In this document: one piece after another, positions 1 through 8,804 of the stretch
How positions within the stretch are numbered: position 1 is the stretch's first letter
Layout of the letters: every line of letters begins with the position of its first letter
Source: JAYFQF01 sp034927285
GTDB taxonomy: Bacteria > Bacillota > Peptococcia > DRI-13 > UBA5745
Reading direction: 5' to 3'
DNA: 64,000 nucleotides
Assembly (NCBI GenBank): GCA_034927285.1
Contig: JAYFQF010000034.1
Coordinates: 1-64,000 of the forward strand
Position numbers and translations under genes: made by a program
Notes under the pieces: generated by a model
The model's input: only the letters and a program-made list of their open reading frames with translations
The model's database searches: none
Told to the model about the DNA's origin: nothing

Positions 1-1
1 C

Positions 2-694
2 TGGAAGCTGACCATGGAGGATGCGGATTTTCGTCTGCTGCAGGAAATCTCCGGCCGCCGCCCTGTCTTTACTTTGGCGGGCCAGGCGGATTTTGCCCTG
101 GGTATCGTTACCGGGGATAATGACCGCTTCCTGTCGGAAGAGCCGGCAAAAGGCCGGGAGCCGATCTGGACCGGCGCTCAGGTGTTTTCCTACCATTTGG
201 ATGAGCCCCGGTATTATATCGACTTCGACCGCCGACGGATGCAGCAGGCGGCGCCGGAATATCTGTACCGTGCCAGGCAGAAGCTGATTTACCGCTTCAT
301 CTGCCGGATACCCGTCTTTGCCTGGGATCAGGAAAGTCGCCTGACGTTGAACAGCGCCAATGTTCTGATCCCCAAGGTCAAGGGTTACAGCAAAAAATAT
401 ATTCTGGCGGTGCTGAACAGCCGGCCTTTGAGATTCTTTTTCTTGCAGAGTTTTCCTACGTTGAAGGTGCTGAAGCGGCATATCGAAAGCCTGCCGATCC
501 CCGCCGCGGACCGGAATATCCAGCGGCAGCTGGACCGGCAGGTAAACCGGATGCTGACGGAAAAAGACGCCGCCCGCCGCCGGCAGATTTATGAGCGGAT
601 CGACCGGAAGGTAATGGAACTTTACGGGCTGACCCAAGAAGAGTGCCGCCGGATACGGGAAGGGCTGGCGGAGCGGGAGCTTTTCCTGCTGTAA
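2..694 (+). CDS. C-terminal part of a TaqI-like DNA methyltransferase/restriction-modification protein (5' end outside window)
   Basis: The reading frame is open from the first bases of the window, so this is the 3' end of a longer gene; the ATG at 14 is internal. The visible 230 or so residues resemble the TaqI-like C-terminal specificity domain of type II adenine methyltransferases and Eco57I-like fused enzymes. Supporting blocks are an R-QKLIYRFI segment, the NSANVLIP strand, KYILAVLNSRPLRFFF and a KRHIESLPIPAADRNIQRQL segment near the C terminus, which is typical of target-recognition domains. It would select the DNA sequence to be modified. The catalytic NPPY region is not in view, so whether the protein is a methyltransferase only or a fused nuclease cannot be told. 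It has no visible link to the flagellar genes downstream. Confidence 0.7.
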   Translation, partial: WKLTMEDADFRLLQEISGRRPVFTLAGQADFALGIVTGDNDRFLSEEPAKGREPIWTGAQVFSYHLDEPRYYIDFDRRRMQQAAPEYLYRARQKLIYRFICRIPVFAWDQESRLTLNSANVLIPKVKGYSKKYILAVLNSRPLRFFFLQSFPTLKVLKRHIESLPIPAADRNIQRQLDRQVNRMLTEKDAARRRQIYERIDRKVMELYGLTQEECRRIREGLAERELFLL

Positions 695-744
695 GAAACC
701 TTAAAGAGAGGCGCTGTCCCGCTACAGTTTCGGCAGGCCGGGGC

Positions 745-773
745 TTTCTGCCGGTTTTTATCCATGATATAAT
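745..773 (+). promoter_or_regulatory. Putative sigma-A promoter for the TSCPD gene
   Basis: A perfect TATAAT lies at 768-773. The hexamer 17 bp upstream (TTTCTG, 745-750) is a weak -35. The start codon of the next gene is about 70 bp downstream. Confidence 0.4.
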
Positions 774-841
774 GAGCGCAGCGAATTACGTCATGATTCA
801 CCACGTTTATTTCATCATTTACCCTAAGGAGAGATCACAAA

Positions 842-1114
842 ATGGAGTATGAATATATCCCCCGGGGCGTATGCACAAGAAAGATCATCGCCGATATTGC
901 CCAGGACGGCACGGTGGAAGGCATCAGCTTTATCGGCGGCTGTCCCGGAAACACCATCGGCATCGGCCGTCTGGTGAAGGGGATGAAGATTGATCAGGTA
1001 ATCGAAACGCTGGAGGGCGTAAAATGCGGCGGCAGAAACACCTCCTGTCCCGATCAGCTGGCCCTGATGTTAAATGAAATCAAAGCCGGAAACGGGCATA
1101 ATCGCAAAGAATAG
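842..1114 (+). CDS. TSCPD domain protein (TIGR03905-like, 90 aa)
   Basis: This small protein carries the TSCPD motif that names the family (CGGRNTSCPDQLA, residues about 61-73) and a GGCPGNTIGIGRLVKGM segment (residues about 32-48). The same fold occurs as the C-terminal domain of vitamin B12-dependent ribonucleotide reductases; the stand-alone version has no firmly known function but keeps conserved cysteines that could bind metal. The ribosome binding site AAGGAGAG sits just before the ATG. It is a single gene with its own promoter and a strong terminator, so it is not part of the flagellar operon. Confidence 0.8.
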   Translation: MEYEYIPRGVCTRKIIADIAQDGTVEGISFIGGCPGNTIGIGRLVKGMKIDQVIETLEGVKCGGRNTSCPDQLALMLNEIKAGNGHNRKE

Positions 1115-1134
1115 GTAAAATCCCAGCTGTAAAC

Positions 1135-1179
1135 GGACCTGTCACCTCTGCAAAAAGAGGGAGCAGGTCCTGTTTTTTT
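1135..1179 (+). terminator. Rho-independent terminator after the TSCPD gene
   Basis: An outer GGACCTG/CAGGTCC stem encloses an inner CCTCT/AGAGG pairing and is followed by TGTTTTTTT. This insulates the flagellar operon from upstream transcription. Confidence 0.85.
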
Positions 1180-1869
1180 ACCAGAAGTTTTCTTTTCCCT
1201 GATGGCGGGAATCCGGTCCCGGCCCCTGCCGAAGCCCCCCTCCTGACCCGGCCTGAACCCGGTCTTGACTCCGTCTTTGTTCCGCCTGAAGCCCTTCTTC
1301 GCTCCGCCGGGTCCCGCCTGCGCTTTGTCTTCGGCCGGCCCGGGCCTTGCCTGAGCCTGAGGACCAGCCGTTCCTTCCTCCTTTACAATACCTTAAGGCC
1401 TTTACCGTTTCATCAAGGGCTGAAGACAAACATTTTACTTGAAAATCCGGGGTAAAAATGCTATTTTTTAGGCATAGAAGGCGTTTTTTACCGATTTTTC
1501 GATACATCGGTATCAATATCCCCTTATTATCAGAAATTAACGCGGATTATCACGGGGATCTCCTGTGACGGTATAAAAAACCAAAAAATTGATTAGAAAA
1601 AACAGCATCAAAAGAGCGTTATCCGTCGGAAGACAATTATTAATGTACATTTAGTCGATTTTGTAGTGTAATTTTGTCTTATTTTCCCTTTACAACTACT
1701 TGAGTGGTGATATATAATTGGGAAAGAATGTGATTTTTGGATAAAAAGTGCCTAAAAACCAGGAAAAAGTTGGTTGAATTTGACATAATGTCGATATTTC
1801 CCGATTTAGGGCACAAAATTCAATGTAATAAATATACGTACAGAATAGACAGGACGGGATGCTAAGCTT
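1180..1869. other. Long intergenic region upstream of the flagellar operon
   Basis: About 690 bp without a convincing gene. The first 200 bp are C- and G-rich with imperfect repeats of CCTGAACCCGG-like words. From about 1390 the DNA becomes AT-rich and carries the promoter described at 1689-1718 and a leader of about 145 nt. I looked for a cyclic-di-GMP riboswitch, common before clostridial flagellar operons, and saw no recognisable GEMM core. The open frame on the minus strand in 1178-1516 has low-complexity Gly/Arg/Ser composition and no homology that I can see. Confidence 0.6.
1689..1718 (+). promoter_or_regulatory. Sigma-A-type promoter of the fla/che operon
   Basis: TTTACA (1689-1694) and a perfect TATAAT (1713-1718) are separated by 18 bp. 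Transcription would start near 1725 and leave a leader of about 145 nt before fliE. A second possible -35 (TTGACA, 1780-1785) has no good -10 partner. Confidence 0.6.
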
Positions 1870-2169
1870 ATGAAAACTTTTATTGTACCGATCAAGCCTA
1901 TGGAAAAGATGGATTTTGCCAGTTCCGCCCCAACCCAGGCTGCGGCGGGGACTCCTTTTCAGCAGTTCCTGGAAAAATCCGCGGAAGCCTTGAAATCTGC
2001 CACTGAAACCGCCCAAGAGGATAATTATCACCTGGCATTCGGCGACGTAGATGATCTGGCCCGGGTACAGATTAATGCGATGAAAGCCGAGAGCATGATC
2101 CAGACCGCTGTTCAATTGACCACCCGCACAGTAAATGCATATAAAGAAATTATGCAGATGCAGATCTGA
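1870..2169 (+). CDS. fliE: Flagellar hook-basal body complex protein FliE (99 aa)
   Basis: FliE joins the MS ring to the proximal rod. The length of 99 residues is normal. The C-terminal half has the family signature: DDLARVQINAMKAES followed by MIQTAVQLTTRTVNAYKEIM, a helix ending near residue 97. The ATG is preceded by AGGACGGG about 11 nt away. In most Bacillota flgB and flgC stand immediately before fliE; here fliE is the first gene of the operon and flgB-flgC lie 50 kb downstream at 52691-53508. fliF follows after 56 bp. Confidence 0.92.
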   Translation: MKTFIVPIKPMEKMDFASSAPTQAAAGTPFQQFLEKSAEALKSATETAQEDNYHLAFGDVDDLARVQINAMKAESMIQTAVQLTTRTVNAYKEIMQMQI

Positions 2170-2225
2170 AAGACGGATTCAGGACCGTCCAGGCAAAGGG
2201 GATCACGGCGGAAAGGAAGCGTTAA

Positions 2226-3827
2226 GTGGTTAAGGTGCAGAAATTAAAGGACAGCGTAGTCAACGTTAAAAACTTCTTCTTGGCTATGCCAAAAGAAAAG
2301 AAGATTCGGGCAGGAATAGTCACGGCAGTCGTATTAGTCGCTGCCGTTATTATTACATTAATGCTAAATTTCAATCGCTCCGGCTACCAGGTGCTTTACT
2401 CCAATCTGGAAAGAACCGAAGCCGCCAGCATCTACCAGACCTTGCTGGAGATGGGGGCAAGCCCCAAGCTGAATGACAAGGGGGAAATCACGGTCCCCCA
2501 GGAAGAGTATGATATCTGGCTTTTGCAGCTGGCGGCCAAGGGTTATCCCCAGACGGCCCTTCCCTATGATATTTTTAACAGCCATTCGGGGCTTACGGCT
2601 ACGGAGTCCGATAAACAGCAATGGCTTTTATATCAGCTGCAGGACAGGATCCAGGAGACCCTGAAACGGATGGAGGGGGTGGATTCCTCCGTCGTCACCA
2701 TTACCATGCCGCCCACCAGCGATTACGTCTGGCAGCAGGCCTCCCAACAGGAAAAGGCCACCGCCGGCGTTTTGCTGTCCCTGCATGACGACATCCAGAT
2801 GAGCCCGCAGCAGGTGACGGCCATTAAGAATCTGGTGGCTTCCAGCGTGCCGAAGATGGAGCCGGCGGACGTCACGGTGGTGGACGGCAAAACCTCTTTG
2901 GAGCTTTTAGACAGCGACGACAAGGATAACGGCCTTACCAGCACCCAGAACCTTCAGCTGGAGCAGATGGTGCAGCGTCAGATCGAGGAAAACGTGGAGA
3001 GGATCCTGGCGCCCCGCTACGGCCGTGCCGGGGTGGTGGCAGCGGCCAAGGTTACCCTGGACTACGACAAGATGATGACCGAAAAGCTGGAACTGGCGGA
3101 GAAGCCGGAAAACGGCGGCGGTTATACTACCCACTATGAGGAAGAGTACGGCGTAAACGGCAGCCAGGCTGCCGGCGGTATCGTAGGCGAGGAAAACAAC
3201 ACCGATATTCCGGAATATGCTTACCAGAACCCCGACGCCGAAGGCGGGATGACCGCATACTCCCGCAGTATAGATTATGATTACAGCTACATTAAAACTC
3301 AGGTCGAAAAAGGCAATGCGGCGCTGAAGCGGGCGACGGTTTCGGTAATGGTGGATGAAAAGAATCTTACCGTCAACCGCCGTAATGAACTTGTAAGCCT
3401 GGTTTCCAACAGCGCGGATATCGTGCCGGAACAGATCTTTGTTTCCGCCTTCGATCCTGCGGCGGCGGATATCCCCGTGGCCGCCGAGCCCGAACCGGAA
3501 ACCGGTCCGGCAGAACTGCCGCTTTGGGTCTACATTGCCTTCGGCGCAGCGTTGCTCCTGATCATCCTTTTGGCCGTGCTTCTGGTGCTTTATAAACGGA
3601 AGATGAAGCGCCGGGCCGCGGCCGAAGCGGTGGCGGCGGACTTAAGCGCGGAGCAGATGCAAAAAGAGATCGAGGAATACAAAAAACAGCTGGGCGACGC
3701 CGCCAAATCAGGAATGAGCGCCAAGGACGACGCCATCATGGGCGAGGTGCGGAGCTTTGCCAGAGAAAATCCGGAAATAACCGCCAATCTGCTGCGCAGC
3801 TGGTTAAAAGAGGGTGATGAATCATGA
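2226..3827 (+). CDS. fliF: Flagellar MS-ring protein FliF (533 aa)
   Basis: FliF forms the membrane-embedded MS ring on which the export gate and rod are built. Two membrane segments are visible, at about residues 29-47 (AGIVTAVVLVAAVIITLML) and 430-455 (LPLWVYIAFGAALLLIILL), with the ring-building region between them. The N-terminal region has the YQVLYSNLERTEAASIYQTL motif of the family. The C-terminal cytoplasmic tail (REN-PEITANLLRSWLKEG) is the FliG-binding helix. The GTG start follows GGAAAGGAAGCG. The stop codon overlaps the fliG start by four bases (ATGA), so the two are translationally coupled. Confidence 0.95.
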   Translation: MVKVQKLKDSVVNVKNFFLAMPKEKKIRAGIVTAVVLVAAVIITLMLNFNRSGYQVLYSNLERTEAASIYQTLLEMGASPKLNDKGEITVPQEEYDIWLLQLAAKGYPQTALPYDIFNSHSGLTATESDKQQWLLYQLQDRIQETLKRMEGVDSSVVTITMPPTSDYVWQQASQQEKATAGVLLSLHDDIQMSPQQVTAIKNLVASSVPKMEPADVTVVDGKTSLELLDSDDKDNGLTSTQNLQLEQMVQRQIEENVERILAPRYGRAGVVAAAKVTLDYDKMMTEKLELAEKPENGGGYTTHYEEEYGVNGSQAAGGIVGEENNTDIPEYAYQNPDAEGGMTAYSRSIDYDYSYIKTQVEKGNAALKRATVSVMVDEKNLTVNRRNELVSLVSNSADIVPEQIFVSAFDPAAADIPVAAEPEPETGPAELPLWVYIAFGAALLLIILLAVLLVLYKRKMKRRAAAEAVAADLSAEQMQKEIEEYKKQLGDAAKSGMSAKDDAIMGEVRSFARENPEITANLLRSWLKEGDES

Positions 3828-4846
3828 GCGCGGCTGTAAAATCTCAGAAAAAGATGACGGCGGCCGGCCGTGCCGCCGCAGTGATCGTCGCTTTGGGAGC
3901 TGAACAGGCTTCGGCGGTTTATAAACACCTGAGGGAAGACGAAATCGAGAAGCTTTCCATAGAAGTGGCAAAGCTGGAACGGCTTTCTCCCGAGGCCCTG
4001 CAGGAGATCGTGGACGATTTCTACGGGCTTTGCGTTACCCAGAAGGTGATTTCCGAAGGAGGGGTCCTCTATGCCCGGGACGTGCTGGAAAAAGCCTTCG
4101 GCGCCCAGCTGGCCACTTCTTATATGGACCGGATCTCCCAGGCTATGCAGACCAGGGCTTTCGATTTTGTGCGCAAAGCCAATTATAAAAACCTGATGAT
4201 GATGCTGCAAAACGAGCATCCCCAGACCATCGCGTTTATCCTTTCCTACGCCAAAGCCGACCAGGCTTCCAAGATCATTGCCGAGTTGCCCAAGGAATCC
4301 CAGTTGGACGTTATCCGCCGGATCGCCCGGCTGGAGAGCGTATCCCCGGAGATCGTGGATACGGTGGAAAAAGTAATGGAGAAACGCTTCTCCGCCGTGG
4401 TATCCGTGGACATGACGGAGATCGGCGGCGTAAATTATGTGGCCGATATCATGAACCACACCGACCGTACTACGGAAAAACACATCTTCGACGAGCTGAA
4501 CAAGACGGATCCCGTACTTTCCGAGGATATCCGCAAGCTGATGTTCGTTTTCGAGGATATCGTAAACCTGGACGACATGACGATTCAGCGGGTATTGCGG
4601 GATGTGGATTCTCAGGACCTGGCGGTGGCCATCAAGGGTTCCAACGAGGATGTAAAAAACGTGCTGCTTAACAATATCTCCACCCGGGCCAAGGAGAACA
4701 TCCTTTCCGATATCGAATACCTGCGCAATGTCCGCATGAAAGACGTGGAGGAAGCGCAGCAGAGGATTGTCAACATTATCCGTACCCTGGAGGAAACCGG
4801 CGAAATCGTGATTTCCAGAGGAGGGGAGGACGAGATTATTGCCTGA
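3824..4846 (+). CDS. fliG: Flagellar motor switch protein FliG (340 aa)
   Basis: FliG transmits torque between the MotA stator and the rotor and binds FliM. The middle domain has the EHPQTIAFILSY motif (around residue 130) that contacts FliM. The C-terminal domain keeps charged torque residues in the stretch LMFVFEDIVNLDDMTIQRVLRDVD (about 240-262). The length is standard. The start overlaps the end of fliF, and its last codons overlap the TTG start of fliH. Confidence 0.95.
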   Translation: MSAAVKSQKKMTAAGRAAAVIVALGAEQASAVYKHLREDEIEKLSIEVAKLERLSPEALQEIVDDFYGLCVTQKVISEGGVLYARDVLEKAFGAQLATSYMDRISQAMQTRAFDFVRKANYKNLMMMLQNEHPQTIAFILSYAKADQASKIIAELPKESQLDVIRRIARLESVSPEIVDTVEKVMEKRFSAVVSVDMTEIGGVNYVADIMNHTDRTTEKHIFDELNKTDPVLSEDIRKLMFVFEDIVNLDDMTIQRVLRDVDSQDLAVAIKGSNEDVKNVLLNNISTRAKENILSDIEYLRNVRMKDVEEAQQRIVNIIRTLEETGEIVISRGGEDEIIA

Positions 4847-5639
4847 TATTTTTAAGGGTGCGGGCTATTGGAAGGAAGAGGAGTCCACGGTCAGGATTCC
4901 CGACGTCAGTTTTCCCGGCCCCGGTTCCCCGGATCTCAGTTCGCCGGAGGAGGATGAAGCCGAAAAATGCCCCGATACGGACAGCGTCGAGACCGAAGGA
5001 CCGGAAGGCGGCAAAGAGTCTCAGCCGCCGGAAACCCCTCAGACTGTGGAAATCCCCCGGTATATCCCGCCGGAGCCCCACAGGATGAGCCGGCTGGAAT
5101 TGGCGGATTACTACCGGGCGGAATTGAACGATATCCGGGAGGAAGTCAGCAAGCAGGCCTGCCGGGATGCCCAGGCCCGGGCCCTGGCGGAAAAGCGTCA
5201 GGAGATAGCCGACTGCCTGGCCCAGGTGGAAGGAGTCCTGGGCCAGATGCAGGAGCTGCAAAGGCAATACATCGAAAGCTATACCCATGAATTGAAGTAT
5301 CTGGCGGTGGATATCGCGGAAAAGCTGATCCAGGCCAAGATCGAAGAGGATGGCATGACCCTGCAGAATCTGGTGATGCAGTCGGTAAACCAGGTAAAAA
5401 AAGCGGATTGGCTAAAAGTGGAAATCTCCGAAGGGCTGGCCGGCCTGGTGGACCACCTGAAAGAGGAACTGGCCAAGGCGGAATACCAGGGCAAAGTGGA
5501 GGTTGTGGCCGCCCCCTGGCCCAAAGATACCTGCCGGGTCAGCACCGAGGACGGCACCATTGTAGCCACGGTTTCGGTCCAGGCCGAAAATCTGCGACAG
5601 GCCTTCATCAAAGCGGACACGGAAAAAGGGAGACCTTAA
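4839..5639 (+). CDS. fliH: Flagellar export ATPase regulator FliH (266 aa)
   Basis: FliH is the stator of the FliI ATPase. The TTG at 4839 is chosen because GAGGGGAGGA ends 8 nt before it and because it overlaps fliG by 8 nt. The first 75 residues are acidic and proline-rich (likely disordered); residues about 85-150 form a long charged coiled coil; the C-terminal part (YLAVDIAEKLIQAKI, then AAPWPKDTCRVSTEDGTIVA) matches the FliH/V-ATPase E-subunit-like domain. It lies between fliG and fliI as in other operons. Confidence 0.88.
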   Translation: MPDIFKGAGYWKEEESTVRIPDVSFPGPGSPDLSSPEEDEAEKCPDTDSVETEGPEGGKESQPPETPQTVEIPRYIPPEPHRMSRLELADYYRAELNDIREEVSKQACRDAQARALAEKRQEIADCLAQVEGVLGQMQELQRQYIESYTHELKYLAVDIAEKLIQAKIEEDGMTLQNLVMQSVNQVKKADWLKVEISEGLAGLVDHLKEELAKAEYQGKVEVVAAPWPKDTCRVSTEDGTIVATVSVQAENLRQAFIKADTEKGRP

Positions 5640-5640
5640 A

Positions 5641-6966
5641 ATGGCTGAGCTCCAAATCAAACTGGATATGTCCAAGTGCTACCGGATCCTGAGGCTCTCG
5701 GATTTACGGACCAAGGAGGGCCGGATCAGCAAAATCATCGGCATGACGGTGGAAGCTACGGGTCTGGAATGCAGCATCGGCGATATCTGCACCATCCGGC
5801 TGGGCCGGGAAGGGGTAGACGTACTTTCCGAGGTGGTGGGCATTGCGGAAAACAAGGCTTACCTGATGCCTTACCAGGAAGTGGGCGGCATCGGTTACGG
5901 CAGCCCGGTAATCAATACCGGCAAAAAGCTTACCGTCCAGGCCTCCGACGCATTGATCGGACGTATCGTGGATGCTTTGGGGCAGCCCCTGGATCACGGC
6001 CCGGAAATTGGCGACGGGGTACCGGTGGATATCGGCGGCGTGCCGTCAAACCCCATGGAAAGGCCCCCCATCACCGAAATTATGGAGCTGGGAGTCAAGG
6101 CTATCGACGGTCTTCTGACCATCGGCAAAGGACAGCGTATGGGAATTTTCGCCGGCAGCGGCGTAGGCAAAAGCACCTTGATGGGAATGATCGCCCGAAA
6201 TGTCCGGGCCGATGTCAATGTCATCGCCATGGTGGGGGAGCGCGGCCGCGAGGTGGTGGAGTTCATCAACCGGGATTTGGGGCCCGAGGGCCAAAAACGC
6301 ACGGTTTTGGTGGTGGCCACCTCGGATCAGCCGGCTCTGATGCGTTTCAAATGCGCCCAGACCGCCACGGCCATCGCCGAGCATTTCCAGCGCCGGGGTA
6401 AGCACGTGCTGTTAATGATGGACTCCCTGACCCGTTTTGCCATGGCTCAGCGGGAGATCGGCCTCAGTACCGGAGAGGCTCCGGTGGCCAGAGGCTATAC
6501 CCCTTCCATATACTCGGCCCTGCCCAAGCTTTTGGAGCGGTCGGGAAACTTTGAGACCGGTTCCATTACCGGCATCTACACGGTGCTGGTGGAAGGAGAC
6601 GACACCAACGAGCCCATTTCCGATACGGTACGCGGCATTATCGACGGCCATATCGTGCTGTCCAGGAAGATCGCGGCCAAAAATCATTATCCCGCCATCG
6701 ACGTACTGAACAGCCTCAGCCGGTTGATGAACGAGATCGTTCCGGCGGAACAAAAGGCTGCCGCCGGCCGGATGCGAAATATGCTGTCGGTATATAAGGA
6801 AAACGAAGACCTGATTTCCATCGGCGCCTATAAAAGCGGAAATAACCCGGAACTGGATGAGGCCATCGGCCACATGGACAGGATCAACGGCTTTTTGACC
6901 CAGGCGGTGGACGAACCTGTACGGTTTGACCAAACCCTCGAATTGCTGGAACAAGCGGTCAGTTAA
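5641..6966 (+). CDS. fliI: Flagellum-specific export ATPase FliI (441 aa)
   Basis: FliI is the hexameric ATPase of the flagellar type III export apparatus. The Walker A P-loop GSGVGKST is at residues 172-179. Further F1-beta-like signatures are VGERGREVVEF, LLMMDSLTRFAMAQREIGLS and the catalytic-loop stretch GYTPSIYSALPKLLERSG. The ATG follows AAAGGGAGACC, one base after the fliH stop codon. The length and gene order (fliH-fliI-fliJ) are typical. Confidence 0.96.
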   Translation: MAELQIKLDMSKCYRILRLSDLRTKEGRISKIIGMTVEATGLECSIGDICTIRLGREGVDVLSEVVGIAENKAYLMPYQEVGGIGYGSPVINTGKKLTVQASDALIGRIVDALGQPLDHGPEIGDGVPVDIGGVPSNPMERPPITEIMELGVKAIDGLLTIGKGQRMGIFAGSGVGKSTLMGMIARNVRADVNVIAMVGERGREVVEFINRDLGPEGQKRTVLVVATSDQPALMRFKCAQTATAIAEHFQRRGKHVLLMMDSLTRFAMAQREIGLSTGEAPVARGYTPSIYSALPKLLERSGNFETGSITGIYTVLVEGDDTNEPISDTVRGIIDGHIVLSRKIAAKNHYPAIDVLNSLSRLMNEIVPAEQKAAAGRMRNMLSVYKENEDLISIGAYKSGNNPELDEAIGHMDRINGFLTQAVDEPVRFDQTLELLEQAVS

Positions 6967-6978
6967 GGAGGAAGTCGC

Positions 6979-7452
6979 GTGAAAAGCTTTACGTTTACCC
7001 TGGAAAGGACCCGGCGCTATAAAGAACAGGTATTAAATAAGGAAAAAGGAATTTTGCAGCGGCTTTTACAGCGCAAAAACGAAATCGAAGAACAGATCCG
7101 CCAGCTGGAGATCTACCGGGAGCTGAAAGCTTTGGAATTTCAGCAGGAGCAGCAAAAAGGCCTGGAGCCGGCCAAGCTGGACGCCTACCGGTTTTATCTG
7201 GAAAACGTCCGCCTCCAGTTGAAGCAGCTGAAAATCGACTTGAAGCGGGCGGAAGAGGAAGCGGAGCGCCAGCGCCAGGTGGTGCTTCTGGCCTCTCAGG
7301 AGCTTTCGGGATTGGACAAGCTGGAAGAAAAACAATGGGAAGAATACCGTTACGTTTATGCCAAGGACAATGAATTACAGCTTTCCGACCACCTGGCGGT
7401 GCAGCTGAGTTACCCGAATGGAGACCGGCTGATCACCAAAGGCGCCGTCTGA
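6979..7452 (+). CDS. fliJ: Flagellar export protein FliJ (157 aa)
   Basis: FliJ is the central stalk-like coiled coil that couples FliI to the export gate. Almost the whole protein is predicted helix with heptad-like charged residues (LERTRRYKEQVLNKEKGIL near the N terminus, then KQLKIDLKRAEEEAERQRQ). The GTG start is preceded by TTAAGGAGGAAG with good spacing. The usual next gene, motE (ylxF), is missing; 135 bp without a recognisable gene separate fliJ from fliK. Confidence 0.85.
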   Translation: MKSFTFTLERTRRYKEQVLNKEKGILQRLLQRKNEIEEQIRQLEIYRELKALEFQQEQQKGLEPAKLDAYRFYLENVRLQLKQLKIDLKRAEEEAERQRQVVLLASQELSGLDKLEEKQWEEYRYVYAKDNELQLSDHLAVQLSYPNGDRLITKGAV

Positions 7453-7587
7453 TTCCAAAAGAACAGGCAGAATCAAAACGGAAAGAGTTTAACGTCTACG
7501 GCGGGATTTCAGACCAGGCGGACGCCCGGCATGGCCGCGGCGGCAAAAATAGATTCCTGGAATACCTGAGAAAGGAGGTGAGAAAAG

Positions 7588-8787
7588 ATGGAAAACGTTA
7601 TGCTGAGGATATTGCCTCAGGAATTAGCGGCGGCGGGCCTTTCGGCGGGTGGCAGGCAAAGCCTTCTGAATGTCACCCAGGGGCAGAGCACCGATCCTTT
7701 TTTGGCGGTTATTCAGAATATGCTGGCCCAGATGCTGGAAGGAAGCCCGGAAGATCCGGCGGCGGCAGCGGAAGGTACTCCCCTGATGCTAAACCCCCAG
7801 GATTCGGAGGAAGGCCGGGAACTGATGGAGGCTTATGCCGCCATGCTGGCCGGCGCGTCGGGAGTCCTGGTGAAGCCGCCGGCAGAGCTTGCGGCGGAGC
7901 TGACTCAGGCCGATACCGGCCAGGCGGCGGCTATACAGCCGGCTGCGGATACCGGATCAGGTCCGGCCACGGCCCAGGGACTGGCCGCTGCGGTCCTTTC
8001 GGCGGAAGCCGCGCCGAAGACCCCGGAACCAGCGGCCGCTGCCGCTGCGGAGCAGTCTCCCCCGGGAAATTTTCGCTTGAGCCAAGAGGGGATACCTATC
8101 CTGGAAGCCAGCTATACCGAGATGGTGGAACCGGCGGCAGACTCCGGCGGGATCAACTCCGAAAAACAGCTTTTCCGGGTACAGAGCCGGTTTAACGAGG
8201 CTTTAGACCAGGTGAAAAAGCAGCTGGCGGAAGACAAGCCGGCTGCGGCAAAAGAACCGGAGGAACTGGACGCGGACCTTTTACAGCAGCAGGTGAACGG
8301 CCGGAAAACCTCCTGGACGGAGCGGCTGGCCGCCCGGGGAGAAACGGAAGCGCAAACGACTTTGCCGGGGCAGCTGGAAGAAGGAATCCGGGAAAACCTG
8401 ACTTTGGGCAAAAGGGAATTTACCCTGAAGCTGAAGCCGGAATCTTTGGGTGAGATCACGGTGAAGCTCATCGAAAAAAGCGGAAAAATGACCCTCACCA
8501 TCAGCGCCGCCAGCGCTCAGACGGCCCGGCTGATCAACAGCGACCTTTATGCCCTGCGGGAAGCGGTGCGGCCATTGCAGGTGGAAGTCCAGGAAGCGGT
8601 GCCTCAAAGCCCGGAAAGTTCTCAAAGTCAGCTGCAGCAGTTTGATATGACCGGTCAGCAGTTTAACCGGCACCAGTCCTTTGGCGGAGGCGGCGACCCC
8701 GCATACTATCCGCTGGAAGCCGGCGGCGAGCCGGCGGAAGAGCCGGCAGCCCGGGAGCTTAGCGGCGCCCTGGATACCTACATTTAA
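7588..8787 (+). CDS. fliK: Flagellar hook-length control protein FliK (399 aa)
   Basis: FliK is the secreted ruler that sets hook length and switches export specificity. The first 270 residues are rich in Ala, Glu, Pro and Gln and are poorly conserved, as usual. The C-terminal hook-length domain is clear: LTLGKREFTLKLKPESLGEI then VKLIEKSGKMTLTISAAS and ARLINSDLYALREAVRP (about residues 275-335). The ATG has an ideal AAAGGAGGTGAG ribosome binding site. A second, more distant FliK/YlqG-like protein is encoded at 31887. Confidence 0.88.
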   Translation: MENVMLRILPQELAAAGLSAGGRQSLLNVTQGQSTDPFLAVIQNMLAQMLEGSPEDPAAAAEGTPLMLNPQDSEEGRELMEAYAAMLAGASGVLVKPPAELAAELTQADTGQAAAIQPAADTGSGPATAQGLAAAVLSAEAAPKTPEPAAAAAAEQSPPGNFRLSQEGIPILEASYTEMVEPAADSGGINSEKQLFRVQSRFNEALDQVKKQLAEDKPAAAKEPEELDADLLQQQVNGRKTSWTERLAARGETEAQTTLPGQLEEGIRENLTLGKREFTLKLKPESLGEITVKLIEKSGKMTLTISAASAQTARLINSDLYALREAVRPLQVEVQEAVPQSPESSQSQLQQFDMTGQQFNRHQSFGGGGDPAYYPLEAGGEPAEEPAARELSGALDTYI

Positions 8788-8804
8788 GGAAAGGAGGAAT
8801 GGAA

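Noticed and set aside
1178..1516. Minus-strand open frame of 112 codons in the fla operon leader region
   Set aside because: Low-complexity Gly/Arg/Ser/Gln composition, no ribosome binding site, runs through a terminator T-run and a repeat-rich GC stretch.
1500..1869. Possible cyclic-di-GMP or other riboswitch before fliE
   Set aside because: No GEMM core or other recognised aptamer; only AT-rich sequence and a sigma-A promoter.
3590..4483. Minus-strand frame of 297 codons opposite fliF-fliG
   Set aside because: Shadow of fliG, which is certain.
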